This document shows positions 1-8,417 of a stretch of DNA of 64,000 nucleotides, piece by piece; position 1 is the stretch's first letter; every line of letters starts with the position of its first letter. The notes beneath the pieces are model-generated. The model did no database searches and had not been told where the DNA came from. It worked only from the letters and a program-made list of their open reading frames with translations. Source of the DNA: JAEWSN01 sp942493335 (lineage in GTDB: Bacteria > Bacillota > Clostridia > DSM-8532); assembly GCA_942493335.1 (NCBI GenBank), contig OW818693.1, positions 4,526,001 to 4,590,000 on the forward strand, in the 5' to 3' direction. Made by a program: the position numbers and the translations under genes.

Positions 1-318
1 GGCCTGCGCACGAAGGGTCGCCCACGTGGAGTGGGTGTGGACGATACCTCCGATCTCCGGGAAAGCCTTGTACAGAACGAGGTGGGTAGGGGTGTCGGAG
101 GAGGGCCGCAACCCTCCTTCGATCACATTTCCCTCCAGATCGACCACCACCATCAGGTCAGGGGTCATATCCGCATACTCCACACCGGAAGGCTTGATGA
201 CGACCAGTCCGGATGCCCGGTCGACGGCGCTGACATTTCCCCAGGTGAACAGGACCAGTCCATGGCGCGGGAGCGCCAGGTTGGACCGGCAGACGGTTTC
301 CTTCAGGGCTTCGAGCAT
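1..318 (-). CDS. araD: L-ribulose-5-phosphate 4-epimerase, N-terminal part (cut by window edge)
   Basis: The reading frame runs off the left edge, so only 106 codons are visible. They match the class II aldolase/epimerase family: an early TWGNVSAVDR stretch, then KPSGVEY, and a zinc-binding HTHS motif with His94 and His96. In the family, L-ribulose-5-P 4-epimerase converts L-ribulose-5-P to D-xylulose-5-P, the last step of arabinose entry into the pentose phosphate pathway. The ATG at 318 is preceded by AAGGAGG. It lies downstream of the isomerase and araR on the same strand, which fits arabinose use. L-fuculose-phosphate aldolase is a sister family; the neighbours favour araD. Confidence 0.85.
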   Translation of the reverse strand, partial: MLEALKETVCRSNLALPRHGLVLFTWGNVSAVDRASGLVVIKPSGVEYADMTPDLMVVVDLEGNVIEGGLRPSSDTPTHLVLYKAFPEIGGIVHTHSTWATLRAQA

Positions 319-342
319 GGCGGCCTCCTTTCGTCTTGACTT

Positions 343-429
343 GTCCGGAGGCGCTCATCCCTATGAATTCCGGAAAACATGGCCCAAACTCGGCCATCTT
401 TTCCGGAAAAGGGCTGAGGACCTCCGGAC
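343..429. repeat. Palindromic element, copy 1a (87 bp)
   Basis: Near-complete inverted repeat between the isomerase and araD. Outer arms GTCCGGAGG (343-351) and CCTCCGGAC (421-429) pair perfectly. The inner arms CCGGAAAACATGGCC and GGCCATCTTTTCCGG also pair, around a short CAAACT loop. The core shares CTATGAATTCC and AAAACA..GGCC with the elements at 442, 21651 and 48103. There is no T-run, so it is not an ordinary terminator. Confidence 0.75.
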
Positions 430-441
430 GGCGTCTTACTT

Positions 442-528
442 GGAAGAATGCAACCTGCTCTATGAATTTCCGAAAACAATGGCCAGTTTCTCCATTCTTT
501 TCGGAAAAAGAGCAGGTAGCATTCTTCC
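442..528. repeat. Palindromic element, copy 1b (87 bp)
   Basis: Second element, 12 bp after copy 1a and of the same length. Outer arms GGAAGAATGC (442-451) and GCATTCTTCC (519-528) pair, then ACCTGCTCT with AGAGCAGGT, then TTTCCGAAAA with TTTTCGGAAA. The outer arms are unrelated to those of copy 1a, while the core CTATGAATTTCCGAAAAC is shared. It sits just past the stop codon of the isomerase. Confidence 0.75.
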
Positions 529-534
529 GGCGTT

Positions 535-2016
535 TTACTTGTACGGGTTCTCGCCGGCGTAGGGGACGGAGGCGGGCTGATTGTACTGGATCTGCTTCAC
601 ACCCAGCATGTCAAGTGCTGCGAAGACGACCTTGCCCACATGCGAGAAGGCCAGACCCGCATGGTGCGGATACCGCTTCGCGATGAGGACATGACGGTAG
701 AAACGGCCCATTTCCGGGATTCCGATGACGCCGATGCCGCCGAAGGACTTGGGATCGACGTCCAGTACATCCCCTTCCGCGATGTAGGAGGAGAGCTGCG
801 CGTCGGCCGTGCCCTGCAGGCGGAACAGTGTGGCGGAACCAGCTTTGAGGGTGCCTTCCAGGGTGCCGCGGGAGACGTTGGGCTCGGAATCGGGTTCGAG
901 CAGGCGTTTCATGATCAACTGATACTTCATCGCGCCGTTCTTCAGGCAGCCCATCGGCGTGTTGCCGCAGTGGAAGCCCATGAACAGGTCTGTCTGCTTG
1001 TATACGCCGATGGCAGCCTTGTTCTCCGCCACCATGTCGGACGGCACGGTATTGTTGATGTCAAGGATGGTGACGGGTTCCTGGGTCGCGCAGGCAAGAA
1101 TGTATTCGGAAAGCGCGCCGTAGATGTCCGTTTCGCAGGCGACCGGGATGCCGCGGGCCGCCAGGCGGGAGTTCACGTAGCAGGGAACAAAGCCGAACAT
1201 GGTCTGGAAGGCGGGCCAGCATTTGTTCGCGAAAACGGCGAAGGGTGAAGCCCCCTTCTGGGCGTCATACCAGTCGAGCAACGTGAGCTCGTACTGTGCC
1301 AGCTTTTCGAGAATGGCAGGGTACAGGTTCCCCGCGCCGAGTTCGCTGGCCATGTCGGCGACCACGCCGGGAATGCGGGCATCCTTCGCATGTTTCTGGA
1401 AGGACTCGAACAGATCCAGCTCGGAGTTTTCCATGATTTCCACGCCGAGATCGTACAGCGGCTTGATCGGTGCGTTGCATGCCAGAAAGTCGAACGGGCG
1501 GGGGCCAAAGCCGAAGATCTTCAGGTTCCGGACACCGAGCACGATGCGGGCGATCGTTTCAAAATCGGCCATCATGCCGGCAACTTCCTCCGGAACGCCT
1601 ACCGGGTATTCCGGGATGTAGGGGGCGAGATTGCGGAGTCCGAGATTGTAGGAGGCATTCAGCATGCCGCAATACGCGTCGCCTCGGTTGGTGCAGAGGT
1701 CTTCCCCCGGCTCCTCGGAAGCCGCGACGAACATGGCGGGGCCGGAGAATTTGGCGGCAAGCAGGGTTTCCGGTCCTTCGGGCCCGAAGTTGCCGAGATA
1801 GACGACCAGGGCGTTCACACCGGCTGCGGTCAGTTCTTCCAGCGCCTTCAGGACATCCTTCTCGTTTTCCACGATGGTCTTTGCGGCAAAGACGGAAAGG
1901 CCCCGGCCGGCACAGGCGGCAGTCACCTTGCCAAGACGGGAGCTGGAGAGGGAAGCGGGGAAGCAGTCGCGGCTCACGGCCACGATGCCGAGACGTGTGA
2001 CAGGCATGTTTTTCAT
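535..2016 (-). CDS. L-fucose/L-arabinose isomerase family protein
   Basis: A 493-residue protein of the L-fucose isomerase-like family (COG2407 type) rather than the classical AraA fold sequence. Typical features are the N-terminal substrate-domain stretch ending in VVYLGNFGPEGPE, and the C-terminal GFHCGNTPMGCL and HHAGLAFSHVGK segments. These enzymes interconvert aldoses and ketoses, usually with a divalent metal. Placed between araR and araD, it most likely supplies L-arabinose isomerase activity, though the substrate is inferred from context only. ATG at 2016 has AAGGAGG seven bases upstream. It is followed by two palindromic elements before araD. No araB kinase or transporter is visible here. 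Confidence 0.75.
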   Translation of the reverse strand: MKNMPVTRLGIVAVSRDCFPASLSSSRLGKVTAACAGRGLSVFAAKTIVENEKDVLKALEELTAAGVNALVVYLGNFGPEGPETLLAAKFSGPAMFVAASEEPGEDLCTNRGDAYCGMLNASYNLGLRNLAPYIPEYPVGVPEEVAGMMADFETIARIVLGVRNLKIFGFGPRPFDFLACNAPIKPLYDLGVEIMENSELDLFESFQKHAKDARIPGVVADMASELGAGNLYPAILEKLAQYELTLLDWYDAQKGASPFAVFANKCWPAFQTMFGFVPCYVNSRLAARGIPVACETDIYGALSEYILACATQEPVTILDINNTVPSDMVAENKAAIGVYKQTDLFMGFHCGNTPMGCLKNGAMKYQLIMKRLLEPDSEPNVSRGTLEGTLKAGSATLFRLQGTADAQLSSYIAEGDVLDVDPKSFGGIGVIGIPEMGRFYRHVLIAKRYPHHAGLAFSHVGKVVFAALDMLGVKQIQYNQPASVPYAGENPYK

Positions 2017-2059
2017 GGAATACCTCCTTGTGGGTGCGGTGTTCGTTATCTCCCGGCGG

Positions 2060-3193
2060 TCATTCCGCCTTGGATTCAGGGGTGAATGGCGCAGCGACGC
2101 TTTCCCGCATCACCGGCACCGGCTCCATCATGTCGGGAAGGGGAAGCCGGCCTCCTTCCATCAGTTCGATCAGCCTTCCCGCGGCACGCCTGCCGAGCAA
2201 GGCACGCGGATGCGCAACCGTGGTGAGTTTGGGCACGGCATGGCGGGCAAGATCGGAATCGTCGATTCCGACGACGGACATCCGGCCGGGGACGGGAATC
2301 AGAAGTCTGCGCAGGCTTTCGAGCACGCCCAGTGCAATCTGGTCGTTGTAGCAGACCAGGCCCGTAACCCCTTCAAAGCGCTTCCTGAATACATTGTCAT
2401 AGTCCGGCCCCGGAATGTGGGGCAGGTCTTCGGTTGTGAACCAGAGAACGCGGTCCTCCCGCACTTTCAGCCCGCGCTCGTGATGGGCGCGGAGAAAACC
2501 TTCGTAGCGCCGATGTCCCTGGATGTCGTCCACCTTGAAAAGCCCGCCGATCTGGGTGTGTCCGGCATCGAACAGGCATTGCGCGGCCATGTGGCCGGCC
2601 ATTTCATCGTCGAACAGGACCTGTGCGGCATCAAGCCCGGCATAGCAGCCATTGATGAAGACCGCCGGGACACCCCGTTCCGCAAGCTGCCGGTAGAGGT
2701 CAAGGTTTGGATTCGGGAATGCGCTTTTGGTCGCTTCGACAATCAGGCCGTCAATGGCGCGGTCCAGAATGTCACGAAGACACTCGGCTTCCCGCTCCGT
2801 CCTGTTTCCTGTGATATGGAGGGAAAGAGAGCAGCCTTCGCCGGTCAGGACGCTGTCGATGCCACGGATGATGTCCGGAAAGATGTAGTCGTTGCCGTAT
2901 GTCGTCATGACCGCAACCGTCCGCGTGTTCCGGCGGGGAGTGGCCGCCCGGAAGGTCACGAAGGTACCGCTTCCCTGGCGGCGTTCCAGGAGACCGTCCA
3001 TCTCCAGCCGTCCGATGGCGTGCCGGATGGTCTGTCGGCTGTACCCGAAACGCTCCGCAAGTTCGTTCTCGGACGGAAGGCGCGAACCGGGCGGCAGGTC
3101 GCCCGATTGAAGGGAACCCTGCAGCCAGCGGAGAAAAATCTGATGTTTGGGCAGATTATCCGCCGGCGCTGCAATTATTTTTTTTCGTGCCAT
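2060..3193 (-). CDS. araR: AraR-type arabinose repressor (GntR DNA-binding domain plus LacI-type sensor)
   Basis: 378 residues. Residues about 15-80 form a GntR winged helix (LPSENELAERFGYSRQ, then the wing GSGTFV). From about residue 95 the protein is a periplasmic-binding-protein-like LacI sensor (VAVMTTYGNDYIFPDII, VVGIDDSDLA). This two-part design is the mark of AraR, which represses arabinose genes until L-arabinose binds. ATG at 3193 is chosen over ATG 3199 and GTG 3217 because GGAAAGG lies at the right distance from it. It is the first gene of the minus-strand arabinose set. Its promoter carries AraR-like half sites, so autoregulation is likely. Confidence 0.85.
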   Translation of the reverse strand: MARKKIIAAPADNLPKHQIFLRWLQGSLQSGDLPPGSRLPSENELAERFGYSRQTIRHAIGRLEMDGLLERRQGSGTFVTFRAATPRRNTRTVAVMTTYGNDYIFPDIIRGIDSVLTGEGCSLSLHITGNRTEREAECLRDILDRAIDGLIVEATKSAFPNPNLDLYRQLAERGVPAVFINGCYAGLDAAQVLFDDEMAGHMAAQCLFDAGHTQIGGLFKVDDIQGHRRYEGFLRAHHERGLKVREDRVLWFTTEDLPHIPGPDYDNVFRKRFEGVTGLVCYNDQIALGVLESLRRLLIPVPGRMSVVGIDDSDLARHAVPKLTTVAHPRALLGRRAAGRLIELMEGGRLPLPDMMEPVPVMRESVAAPFTPESKAE

Positions 3194-3297
3194 GTGCATC
3201 CTTTCCGGTGAGGTCACCCCATGACGGTGTCGGAAGGGGCCGTTTTGTCAGGGGAACCGTCCTCCGTCTGTTTGCTGGGGAAAAATCCCCGGCGTTC

Positions 3298-3327
3298 ATG
3301 CGCATTTTGGAGGGGAAACATGCGCAT
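3298..3327. promoter_or_regulatory. Two ATGCGCAT palindromes 22 bp apart in the araR leader
   Basis: ATGCGCAT occurs at 3298-3305 and again at 3320-3327, centre to centre 22 bp, about two helical turns. Each is a perfect 8-bp palindrome. They lie just downstream of the expected araR transcription start. Because each site is self-complementary, the pair can also fold as one RNA hairpin, so an operator and an RNA structure are both possible readings. Confidence 0.4.
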
Positions 3328-3331
3328 GGAA

Positions 3332-3375
3332 AATTTGTACGGCTGAATTTTATCAGATGTACGGACAACTTGCAA
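3332..3375 (-). promoter_or_regulatory. araR promoter with overlapping AraR-like operator half sites
   Basis: On the minus strand, TTGCAA (3370-3375) and TAAAAT (3347-3352) are spaced by 17 bp, a good sigma-A promoter. Two TTGT-C-G containing sites overlap it: plus-strand AATTTGTACGG at 3332-3342 and minus-strand AAGTTGTCCGTACATC at 3356-3371. The second resembles Bacillus AraR operators as I remember them. It lies between the -10 and -35, so binding there would block RNA polymerase. Confidence 0.55.
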
Positions 3376-3403
3376 GGCGCTTGTCAATAGGGCTGCAGTC
3401 TTG

Positions 3404-3432
3404 TTGTCAGTAAAAATTCTCTATGCTAGAAT
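3404..3432 (+). promoter_or_regulatory. Sigma-A-type promoter of the fla/che operon
   Basis: TTGTCA (3404-3409), a 17-bp spacer and TAGAAT (3427-3432) face the flagellar genes. The next gene, flgB, begins about 190 bp downstream, leaving a long leader. The promoter is back to back with the araR promoter, only 30 bp away. In B. subtilis the fla/che operon also has a sigma-A promoter at this place. Confidence 0.6.
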
Positions 3433-3497
3433 GGTTATGGAGCGAAAATGGGGGAATTATCAATTGACGGGCGATTGTCCGTGGAAAGCACATTTCT

Positions 3498-3505
3498 GCC
3501 GATAA
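3498..3505 (+). promoter_or_regulatory. Possible sigma-D -10 element in the flgB leader
   Basis: GCCGATAA matches seven of eight bases of the sigma-D -10 consensus GCCGATAT. No good TAAA is seen 14-16 bp upstream, so the promoter is doubtful. It is noted because B. subtilis has a sigma-D promoter at the equivalent place and this operon encodes sigma-D. Confidence 0.28.
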
Positions 3506-3627
3506 TAGTTGATGTACGGAAGAGAAACAGGGATGGAGCCCCGGCAGGACCGCAGGGAAAATGCGGCCGCACGGGGGCAGACCGCAGGATGCGGAAACCG
3601 GCGACATCCTCCGAAGGAGTGATCACG

Positions 3628-4008
3628 ATGCTGGACAAACTGTTCCTCCAGGCAAAAAACCTGGAAAAGGCCCTCGATGCCACCTGGACGCGCAACGACG
3701 TCATTTCGCAGAATATCGCAAACGTGGATACCCCGGGCTACAAGCGCAAGACGCTGAAGTTCGAGGAGTTTCTCGACGCGGAGACGAAAACGGGAAAGAT
3801 CGATCACGGTCAGACGAAATTGTCCGGCAACGGCATGCTGGTGACGGAAGACAACGCATCCACCAGCTACCGCATCGACGGCAACAATGTCGACGTCGAG
3901 CGGGAAATGGCCCTCATGGCCATGAACAACATCAAGTACAACACACTCGTCCAGAAAATCACGGGCGAGTTTTCCAAACTGCGTACCGTCATCCGGGGAG
4001 GAAAGTAA
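3628..4008 (+). CDS. flgB: Flagellar basal-body rod protein FlgB
   Basis: 126 residues, the usual size for FlgB. The N-terminal rod signature ALDATWTRNDVISQNIANVDT followed by PGYKRK is the conserved flg_bb_rod motif; the C terminus (VDVEREMALMAMNNIKYN) is the other conserved helix. FlgB is a proximal rod subunit exported through the flagellar type III apparatus and assembled above the MS ring. ATG at 3628 has AAGGAG nine bases upstream; the upstream in-frame extension has no ribosome site and was not used. First gene of the fla/che operon, three bases before flgC. Confidence 0.95.
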   Translation: MLDKLFLQAKNLEKALDATWTRNDVISQNIANVDTPGYKRKTLKFEEFLDAETKTGKIDHGQTKLSGNGMLVTEDNASTSYRIDGNNVDVEREMALMAMNNIKYNTLVQKITGEFSKLRTVIRGGK

Positions 4009-4011
4009 GCC

Positions 4012-4458
4012 ATGGGATATTTCAGCGCATTGGAAACCAGCGCATCCGGACTCACCGCCCAGCGGCTCCGGATGGACGTGATTTCCCAGAACCTTGCCAA
4101 TGCATCCACGACCCGCACAGCAACGGGAGACCCCTATCGCCGCAAGACAGTCGTGTTCCAGGAAAAATCCGGCACGGAATCCTTCGCTTCCTATCTTTCC
4201 GATGCAAGTCGTCGGAAGATGGGCATCGGGAACGGGGTCCGGGTGACCGGTATCGTCGCGGACAACAGTCCCTTCCGGGAAGTATATGATCCCGGACATC
4301 CCGATGCGGATGAGAACGGGATCGTGCGGATGCCGAATGTGGACACTGTGACGGAGATGGTCGACATGATTTCGGCCACACGTGCCTATGATGCGAACGT
4401 CACCGCCATGAGCGGGACGAAGGCAATGGCGCTGAAGGCGCTGGAAATCGGCAGATGA
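4012..4458 (+). CDS. flgC: Flagellar basal-body rod protein FlgC
   Basis: 148 residues. It starts with the rod motif ETSASGLTAQRLRMDVISQN and ends with the conserved TEMVDMISATRAYDANVTAM helix found in axial flagellar proteins. Like FlgB it is a proximal rod subunit. The two terminal helices are expected to pair into the coiled coil that packs rod and hook proteins. Ribosome site GGGAGG lies upstream, with the ATG three bases after the flgB stop, so the two are probably translated together. Confidence 0.95.
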   Translation: MGYFSALETSASGLTAQRLRMDVISQNLANASTTRTATGDPYRRKTVVFQEKSGTESFASYLSDASRRKMGIGNGVRVTGIVADNSPFREVYDPGHPDADENGIVRMPNVDTVTEMVDMISATRAYDANVTAMSGTKAMALKALEIGR

Positions 4459-4489
4459 CATGGCCGGAGCGCCATGGAAGGAGTAAGAC

Positions 4490-4852
4490 ATGGCAATCGG
4501 AGCCATCGGCGGCATCATGCCCGCCCCATCGGTCGGCGGCATAGCGGCGCTGGGGCCCATCCAACCGACGCAACCGACGCAGCCGATGCAGATATCCGGC
4601 GTTTCGGGGAATGGGGCGGATGCATCGGCGGGTGTCAGTTTCGGCCAGTACCTCACTGAGGCGCTTGGTCAGGTGAACAGCCTGCAGCAGGAATCCACCA
4701 GTCTGACGAACGACTTCATCGCCGGAAAGACCGACAGCATCCACGAGGTGCTGATCGCAGGGGAAAAGGCATCCCTTTCCCTGCAGTTCGCGCTTGAAAT
4801 CCGCAACAAGGTGCTGGAGGCCTATCAGGAAATCAACCGGATGCAGATCTGA
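4490..4852 (+). CDS. fliE: Flagellar hook-basal body protein FliE
   Basis: 120 residues. The N terminus is low in complexity (Gly/Pro/Gln-Pro-Thr repeats). The conserved FliE part begins near residue 45 (GVSFGQYLTEALGQVN) and ends with LSLQFALEIRNKVLEAYQEI and NRMQI, the family's standard C terminus. FliE joins the MS ring to the rod and is an early export substrate. ATG has GGAAGGAG upstream. Order flgB-flgC-fliE-fliF is the standard one. Confidence 0.93.
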   Translation: MAIGAIGGIMPAPSVGGIAALGPIQPTQPTQPMQISGVSGNGADASAGVSFGQYLTEALGQVNSLQQESTSLTNDFIAGKTDSIHEVLIAGEKASLSLQFALEIRNKVLEAYQEINRMQI

Positions 4853-4922
4853 TGACAACGGTCCATGACCAGCCCCTGCTCAGGGACGCGCGGCCCGGAC
4901 CGCCCGAGAGGAAGGATGAACC

Positions 4923-6506
4923 ATGCCAGAGGCACTGCAGAGAATCTGGGAACGCATCAGAACGTTCTGGGGAGACCTCACGAACGGCCAGAAGATCCGC
5001 CTGTATGTCATGGCGGGTGTGCTGGTGGTCGTTACGGTTCTGACGCTTGTGTTCTCGCTTCGTGTGGACTATGTGCCGCTCTTCGAGAACACGGAGGGGA
5101 TTGCGATGACGCCTGTCATCGCCTATCTGGACGAAAACGGCATCAAGTACAAAAAAGGCGCGAACAACCAGATCCTTGTCGACAGCAAGAGCAAGGTGAA
5201 CGTGGAGTTCGATCTTTCCTCGCAAGCCATCGTATCCCCGGACGTAACCTTCGCCGATACGTGGTCCAAGCTGTCCCTGACCGCCACGGAAGCGGACAAG
5301 GCCAACCTGTGGAAGGAATTCAGCAAGAATGACCTGGTCGTGAAGCTCAAGAAGTTTGAAAACGTGGAGAACGCGACCGTCAACTTCACCAAGCCGGACA
5401 AGAGCTACTGGGCCGGCGAAGACAATACCGACAAGGGAACTGCCTATGTCATGCTGAAGACGAGGGACTCCCTTACGGAAGAGCAAGTGGATGCGGCTTC
5501 CCGCGTCGTGGCCTCTTCCCTCGGGATTCTGCCGGGCAATGTGACGCTGGTGGACCAGAACCTGAACCCATTGAACCGTACCGACCTTTCTTCCGATGTC
5601 GGCCGTGCCTCCACCCAGGAGGAAATGCGGCTGAAACGGCAGTTCGAGCTGGAAAAGAAGGTCCGGAACCATTTCCTCCTGTCTGTCGGGCAGAACGCGG
5701 ATTTCGACAATATGACCGTTTCCGCCAATCCGGTACTTGATTTCGATGTGCAGAAAAGTTCGGAAAAGACGTATTCGGATCCGAATCCCGATGGCGGCGG
5801 ATTTGCGGTCCGCAACGAAACGCTTACGGAAAACCTCACGAACGCCGATGCGGGCGCAGTGCCCGGCACCGGCACAAATCCAAGCGCGGGTCCGGGGTAT
5901 ACGCTCAACGCAGGCGCCGGCTCCACCTACAGCAAGGAACAGAAAGTGCCGGAGACGGTGTTCAACGAAAAGGACACGCAGTCGGAGAAGGCGCTCGGAA
6001 AGCTTCTGACCGAACAGTCCTCCATGTCCATCACGCTCTGGTACGGCATGCGGGTTGCCGCAGCGGACGCCCTCACGCCGCAATACCTGGACGGCATCCG
6101 TCAATCCGCTTCCTCCGCCACCGGCGTGCCGGCCGCAAATATTACGGTGAACGTGCAGAAGGCACTGCCCGAAACGGCGCCGGTTGCAACCCTGATGGAT
6201 ACGGCGACGAAATTCCTCGATCAGTTCGGCTTTTATCTCTTCATGCTGCTCCTGCTTCTTGTCATGGGCATCGCCCTGATCCCACGCAAGCAGAAGAGCG
6301 TCGTTCCGAGCCCGCTGTCTGGTGCCCTTGGGGAACCTGCGCTGGAAGGCGCCGTTGCAGGTCCGGCCGTGGATCACATGGGTCTGCCTGATATATCCAC
6401 GGAAGAACAGTCGGAAATCAAGAAGCAAATCGACAAATTTGTCGCCCAGAAACCGGATGCGGTGGCACAGCTGCTCCGCAACTGGCTGGCCGAGGATTGG
6501 GATTGA
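4923..6506 (+). CDS. fliF: Flagellar MS-ring protein FliF
   Basis: 527 residues, a normal FliF length. A membrane helix is at about residues 22-44 (LYVMAGVLVVVTVLTLVFSL) and a second near residue 435-455 (FYLFMLLLLLVMGIALIP). Between them are the YscJ-like ring-building domains. The C-terminal tail, ending AQLLRNWLAEDWD, is the segment that binds FliG. FliF oligomers form the membrane ring on which the motor, rod and export gate assemble. GAGAGGAAGG lies upstream of the ATG. Residues about 285-330 are a Gly/Thr/Asn/Ala-rich loop typical of FliF. Confidence 0.95.
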   Translation: MPEALQRIWERIRTFWGDLTNGQKIRLYVMAGVLVVVTVLTLVFSLRVDYVPLFENTEGIAMTPVIAYLDENGIKYKKGANNQILVDSKSKVNVEFDLSSQAIVSPDVTFADTWSKLSLTATEADKANLWKEFSKNDLVVKLKKFENVENATVNFTKPDKSYWAGEDNTDKGTAYVMLKTRDSLTEEQVDAASRVVASSLGILPGNVTLVDQNLNPLNRTDLSSDVGRASTQEEMRLKRQFELEKKVRNHFLLSVGQNADFDNMTVSANPVLDFDVQKSSEKTYSDPNPDGGGFAVRNETLTENLTNADAGAVPGTGTNPSAGPGYTLNAGAGSTYSKEQKVPETVFNEKDTQSEKALGKLLTEQSSMSITLWYGMRVAAADALTPQYLDGIRQSASSATGVPAANITVNVQKALPETAPVATLMDTATKFLDQFGFYLFMLLLLLVMGIALIPRKQKSVVPSPLSGALGEPALEGAVAGPAVDHMGLPDISTEEQSEIKKQIDKFVAQKPDAVAQLLRNWLAEDWD

Positions 6507-6520
6507 CGGGGTGACACCGC

Positions 6521-7549
6521 ATGGCCGGACCAGGCAAGAATGACTCCACCAGAGAGATGTCGGGACGTGAAAAGGCGGCCATGCTGCTGATCACATTGGG
6601 TCCCGAATTGTCCGCGCAGATTTTCCGCCATCTCAAGGATGAGGAAATCGAGCAACTCACGCTGGAAATCGCAAATATCCGCACGGTCTCGCCGGGCGAG
6701 AAGGAACGCGTGCTCCACGAGTTTTATCAGATCTGTCTGGCGCAGCAGTACATCACCGAAGGCGGCATCGGGTACGCCAAGGACATTCTCGAGAAGGCGC
6801 TCGGTACGGAACGGACAATGGACATCATCAACAAGCTGACCGTATCCCTGCAGGTCCGCCCGTTCGATTTCGTGCGCAAGGCGGATCCGACGCAGGTGTT
6901 GAACTTCATCCAGAGCGAGCATCCTCAGACCATCGCGCTCATCCTTTCCTACCTGAAGCCGGCGCAGGCGGCCGGCGTGCTTTCCGCCCTCTCACAGGAC
7001 AAACAGGCGGATGTGGCGCGGCGAATCGCCCAGATGGACAGAACCTCCCCGGAAGTCATCAAGGAAGTCGAACGCGTGCTGGAGAAGAAGCTCTCCTCGC
7101 TCGTCACGGAAGACTATACTGCGGCAGGCGGCATCCAGGCCATCGTCGATGTCCTCAACTCCGTCGACCGCGGCACCGAACGCTATATCATGGACACCCT
7201 TGAAATCGAGGACACGGATCTGGCCGAAGAAATCCGCAAGCGCATGTTCGTGTTCGAGGATATCCTCCAGCTCGACAACCGTGCCGTGCAGCGCTTCATG
7301 CGTGAAGTGGACAACAGCCAGCTGGCCATCGCCCTCAAGGGCAGTTCGGAGGATGTGCAGAACCTCATTTTCGCCAACATGTCAAAGCGTCTGGCGGAGC
7401 AGATCCGCGAGGACCTGGATTTCATGGGCCCGGTGCGCCTGAAGGACGTGGAAGAGTCGCAGCAGAAGATCGTCAACATCATCCGCAAGCTCGAGGATGC
7501 CGGCGAAATCATCATTTCACGCGGCGGCGGCGACGAGCTGATCGTATAG
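6521..7549 (+). CDS. fliG: Flagellar motor switch protein FliG
   Basis: 342 residues. It shows the FliG order of N-terminal, middle and C-terminal armadillo-like domains. The middle domain carries EHPQTIALILSYLKP (EHPQ motif), and the C-terminal torque helix has the charged pattern around DNRAVQRFMREVDN. FliG sits on FliF and passes stator force to the rotor; its interplay with FliM sets direction. The ATG follows the fliF stop by 14 bases with only a weak ribosome site, so coupling to fliF translation is likely. Confidence 0.95.
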   Translation: MAGPGKNDSTREMSGREKAAMLLITLGPELSAQIFRHLKDEEIEQLTLEIANIRTVSPGEKERVLHEFYQICLAQQYITEGGIGYAKDILEKALGTERTMDIINKLTVSLQVRPFDFVRKADPTQVLNFIQSEHPQTIALILSYLKPAQAAGVLSALSQDKQADVARRIAQMDRTSPEVIKEVERVLEKKLSSLVTEDYTAAGGIQAIVDVLNSVDRGTERYIMDTLEIEDTDLAEEIRKRMFVFEDILQLDNRAVQRFMREVDNSQLAIALKGSSEDVQNLIFANMSKRLAEQIREDLDFMGPVRLKDVEESQQKIVNIIRKLEDAGEIIISRGGGDELIV

Positions 7550-7589
7550 GGACAGGAAGATTCACGGACAGAGCGGAGGAGAGGCATCA

Positions 7590-8390
7590 TTGTATAACAA
7601 TCCAGGATACGGCTACGGCGTTTACAAGAAGAGCCAGGTGAATATCGGAACCCCTTTTGCGGTTCAGCCGCCTGTGGAAACGAGAACGCCTCCCGCTCCC
7701 GAGGAAAGGGAGGGGGAGGCGTCGGAATTTGTGTCGGTCGATCAGATCGAAAAAGCCCGCAGGGAAGCCGAAATGATCCTCCGAGAAGCAAGGTTCGAAG
7801 CGGAACGGCTGATGGAGGAAGCACGTGCGGGGATCGCCGCCGAAGCGGAGGAATCCGGACGCCTTGCGCGGGAGAACGGATATGCGGAAGGGGAGCGTCA
7901 GGCGCAGCGGCAATATGCAGCCCTTGTCCGCGAAGCGGAGGAAACCCTCGAATCTGCGCGGACCTCCTACCAGGAGACCCTTGCCGGGATGGAGTCCGAT
8001 ATGGTGTCGCTGATCCTGGAAATCGCCAAAAAGGTGATCGGGACGGAAATCGCCACACAACCGGAGTCGATCCTTGGCATCATCCGTACCACGATGGCGG
8101 ACGTCACACCGGCGGAGAAGGCCGTTGTGAAAGTATCTCCCGAAGATTACGCCTACGTCTGCGAGCATCTGGAACGGCTCACGTCCTCCCTTGGCAATCT
8201 CTGCGAACTGGACATACGGCGGGACGGGACCCTTCAGAAGGGTGCCTGTCTGGTGGACACCGGCTATGGGACGGCGGACGGAAGCGCGCAGACACGCACG
8301 GCGCAGATCGTGGACGCGTTGAACGCGCTTCTCGGCGGACGTTCGGAAACGCCTTTCACGGCTTCCGTTGAAACGGAGCCGGAGGGATGA
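7590..8390 (+). CDS. fliH: Flagellar assembly protein FliH
   Basis: 266 residues. The middle (about residues 50-130) is a long charged coiled coil rich in Ala, Glu and Arg, followed by the conserved stator-like C-terminal region (MVSLILEIAKKVIGTEI). FliH binds and restrains the export ATPase FliI and tethers it to the export gate and C ring. The start is a TTG at 7590, supported by GGAGGAGAGG six bases upstream. Ends 27 bases before fliI. Confidence 0.88.
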   Translation: MYNNPGYGYGVYKKSQVNIGTPFAVQPPVETRTPPAPEEREGEASEFVSVDQIEKARREAEMILREARFEAERLMEEARAGIAAEAEESGRLARENGYAEGERQAQRQYAALVREAEETLESARTSYQETLAGMESDMVSLILEIAKKVIGTEIATQPESILGIIRTTMADVTPAEKAVVKVSPEDYAYVCEHLERLTSSLGNLCELDIRRDGTLQKGACLVDTGYGTADGSAQTRTAQIVDALNALLGGRSETPFTASVETEPEG

Positions 8391-8417
8391 CGGAGCAAAG
8401 CCGGCGGAGGATGCATC

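Noticed and set aside
4833..6428. Long minus-strand open frame opposite fliF
   Set aside because: Shadow of a GC-rich gene; His/Arg-rich translation without a recognisable domain.
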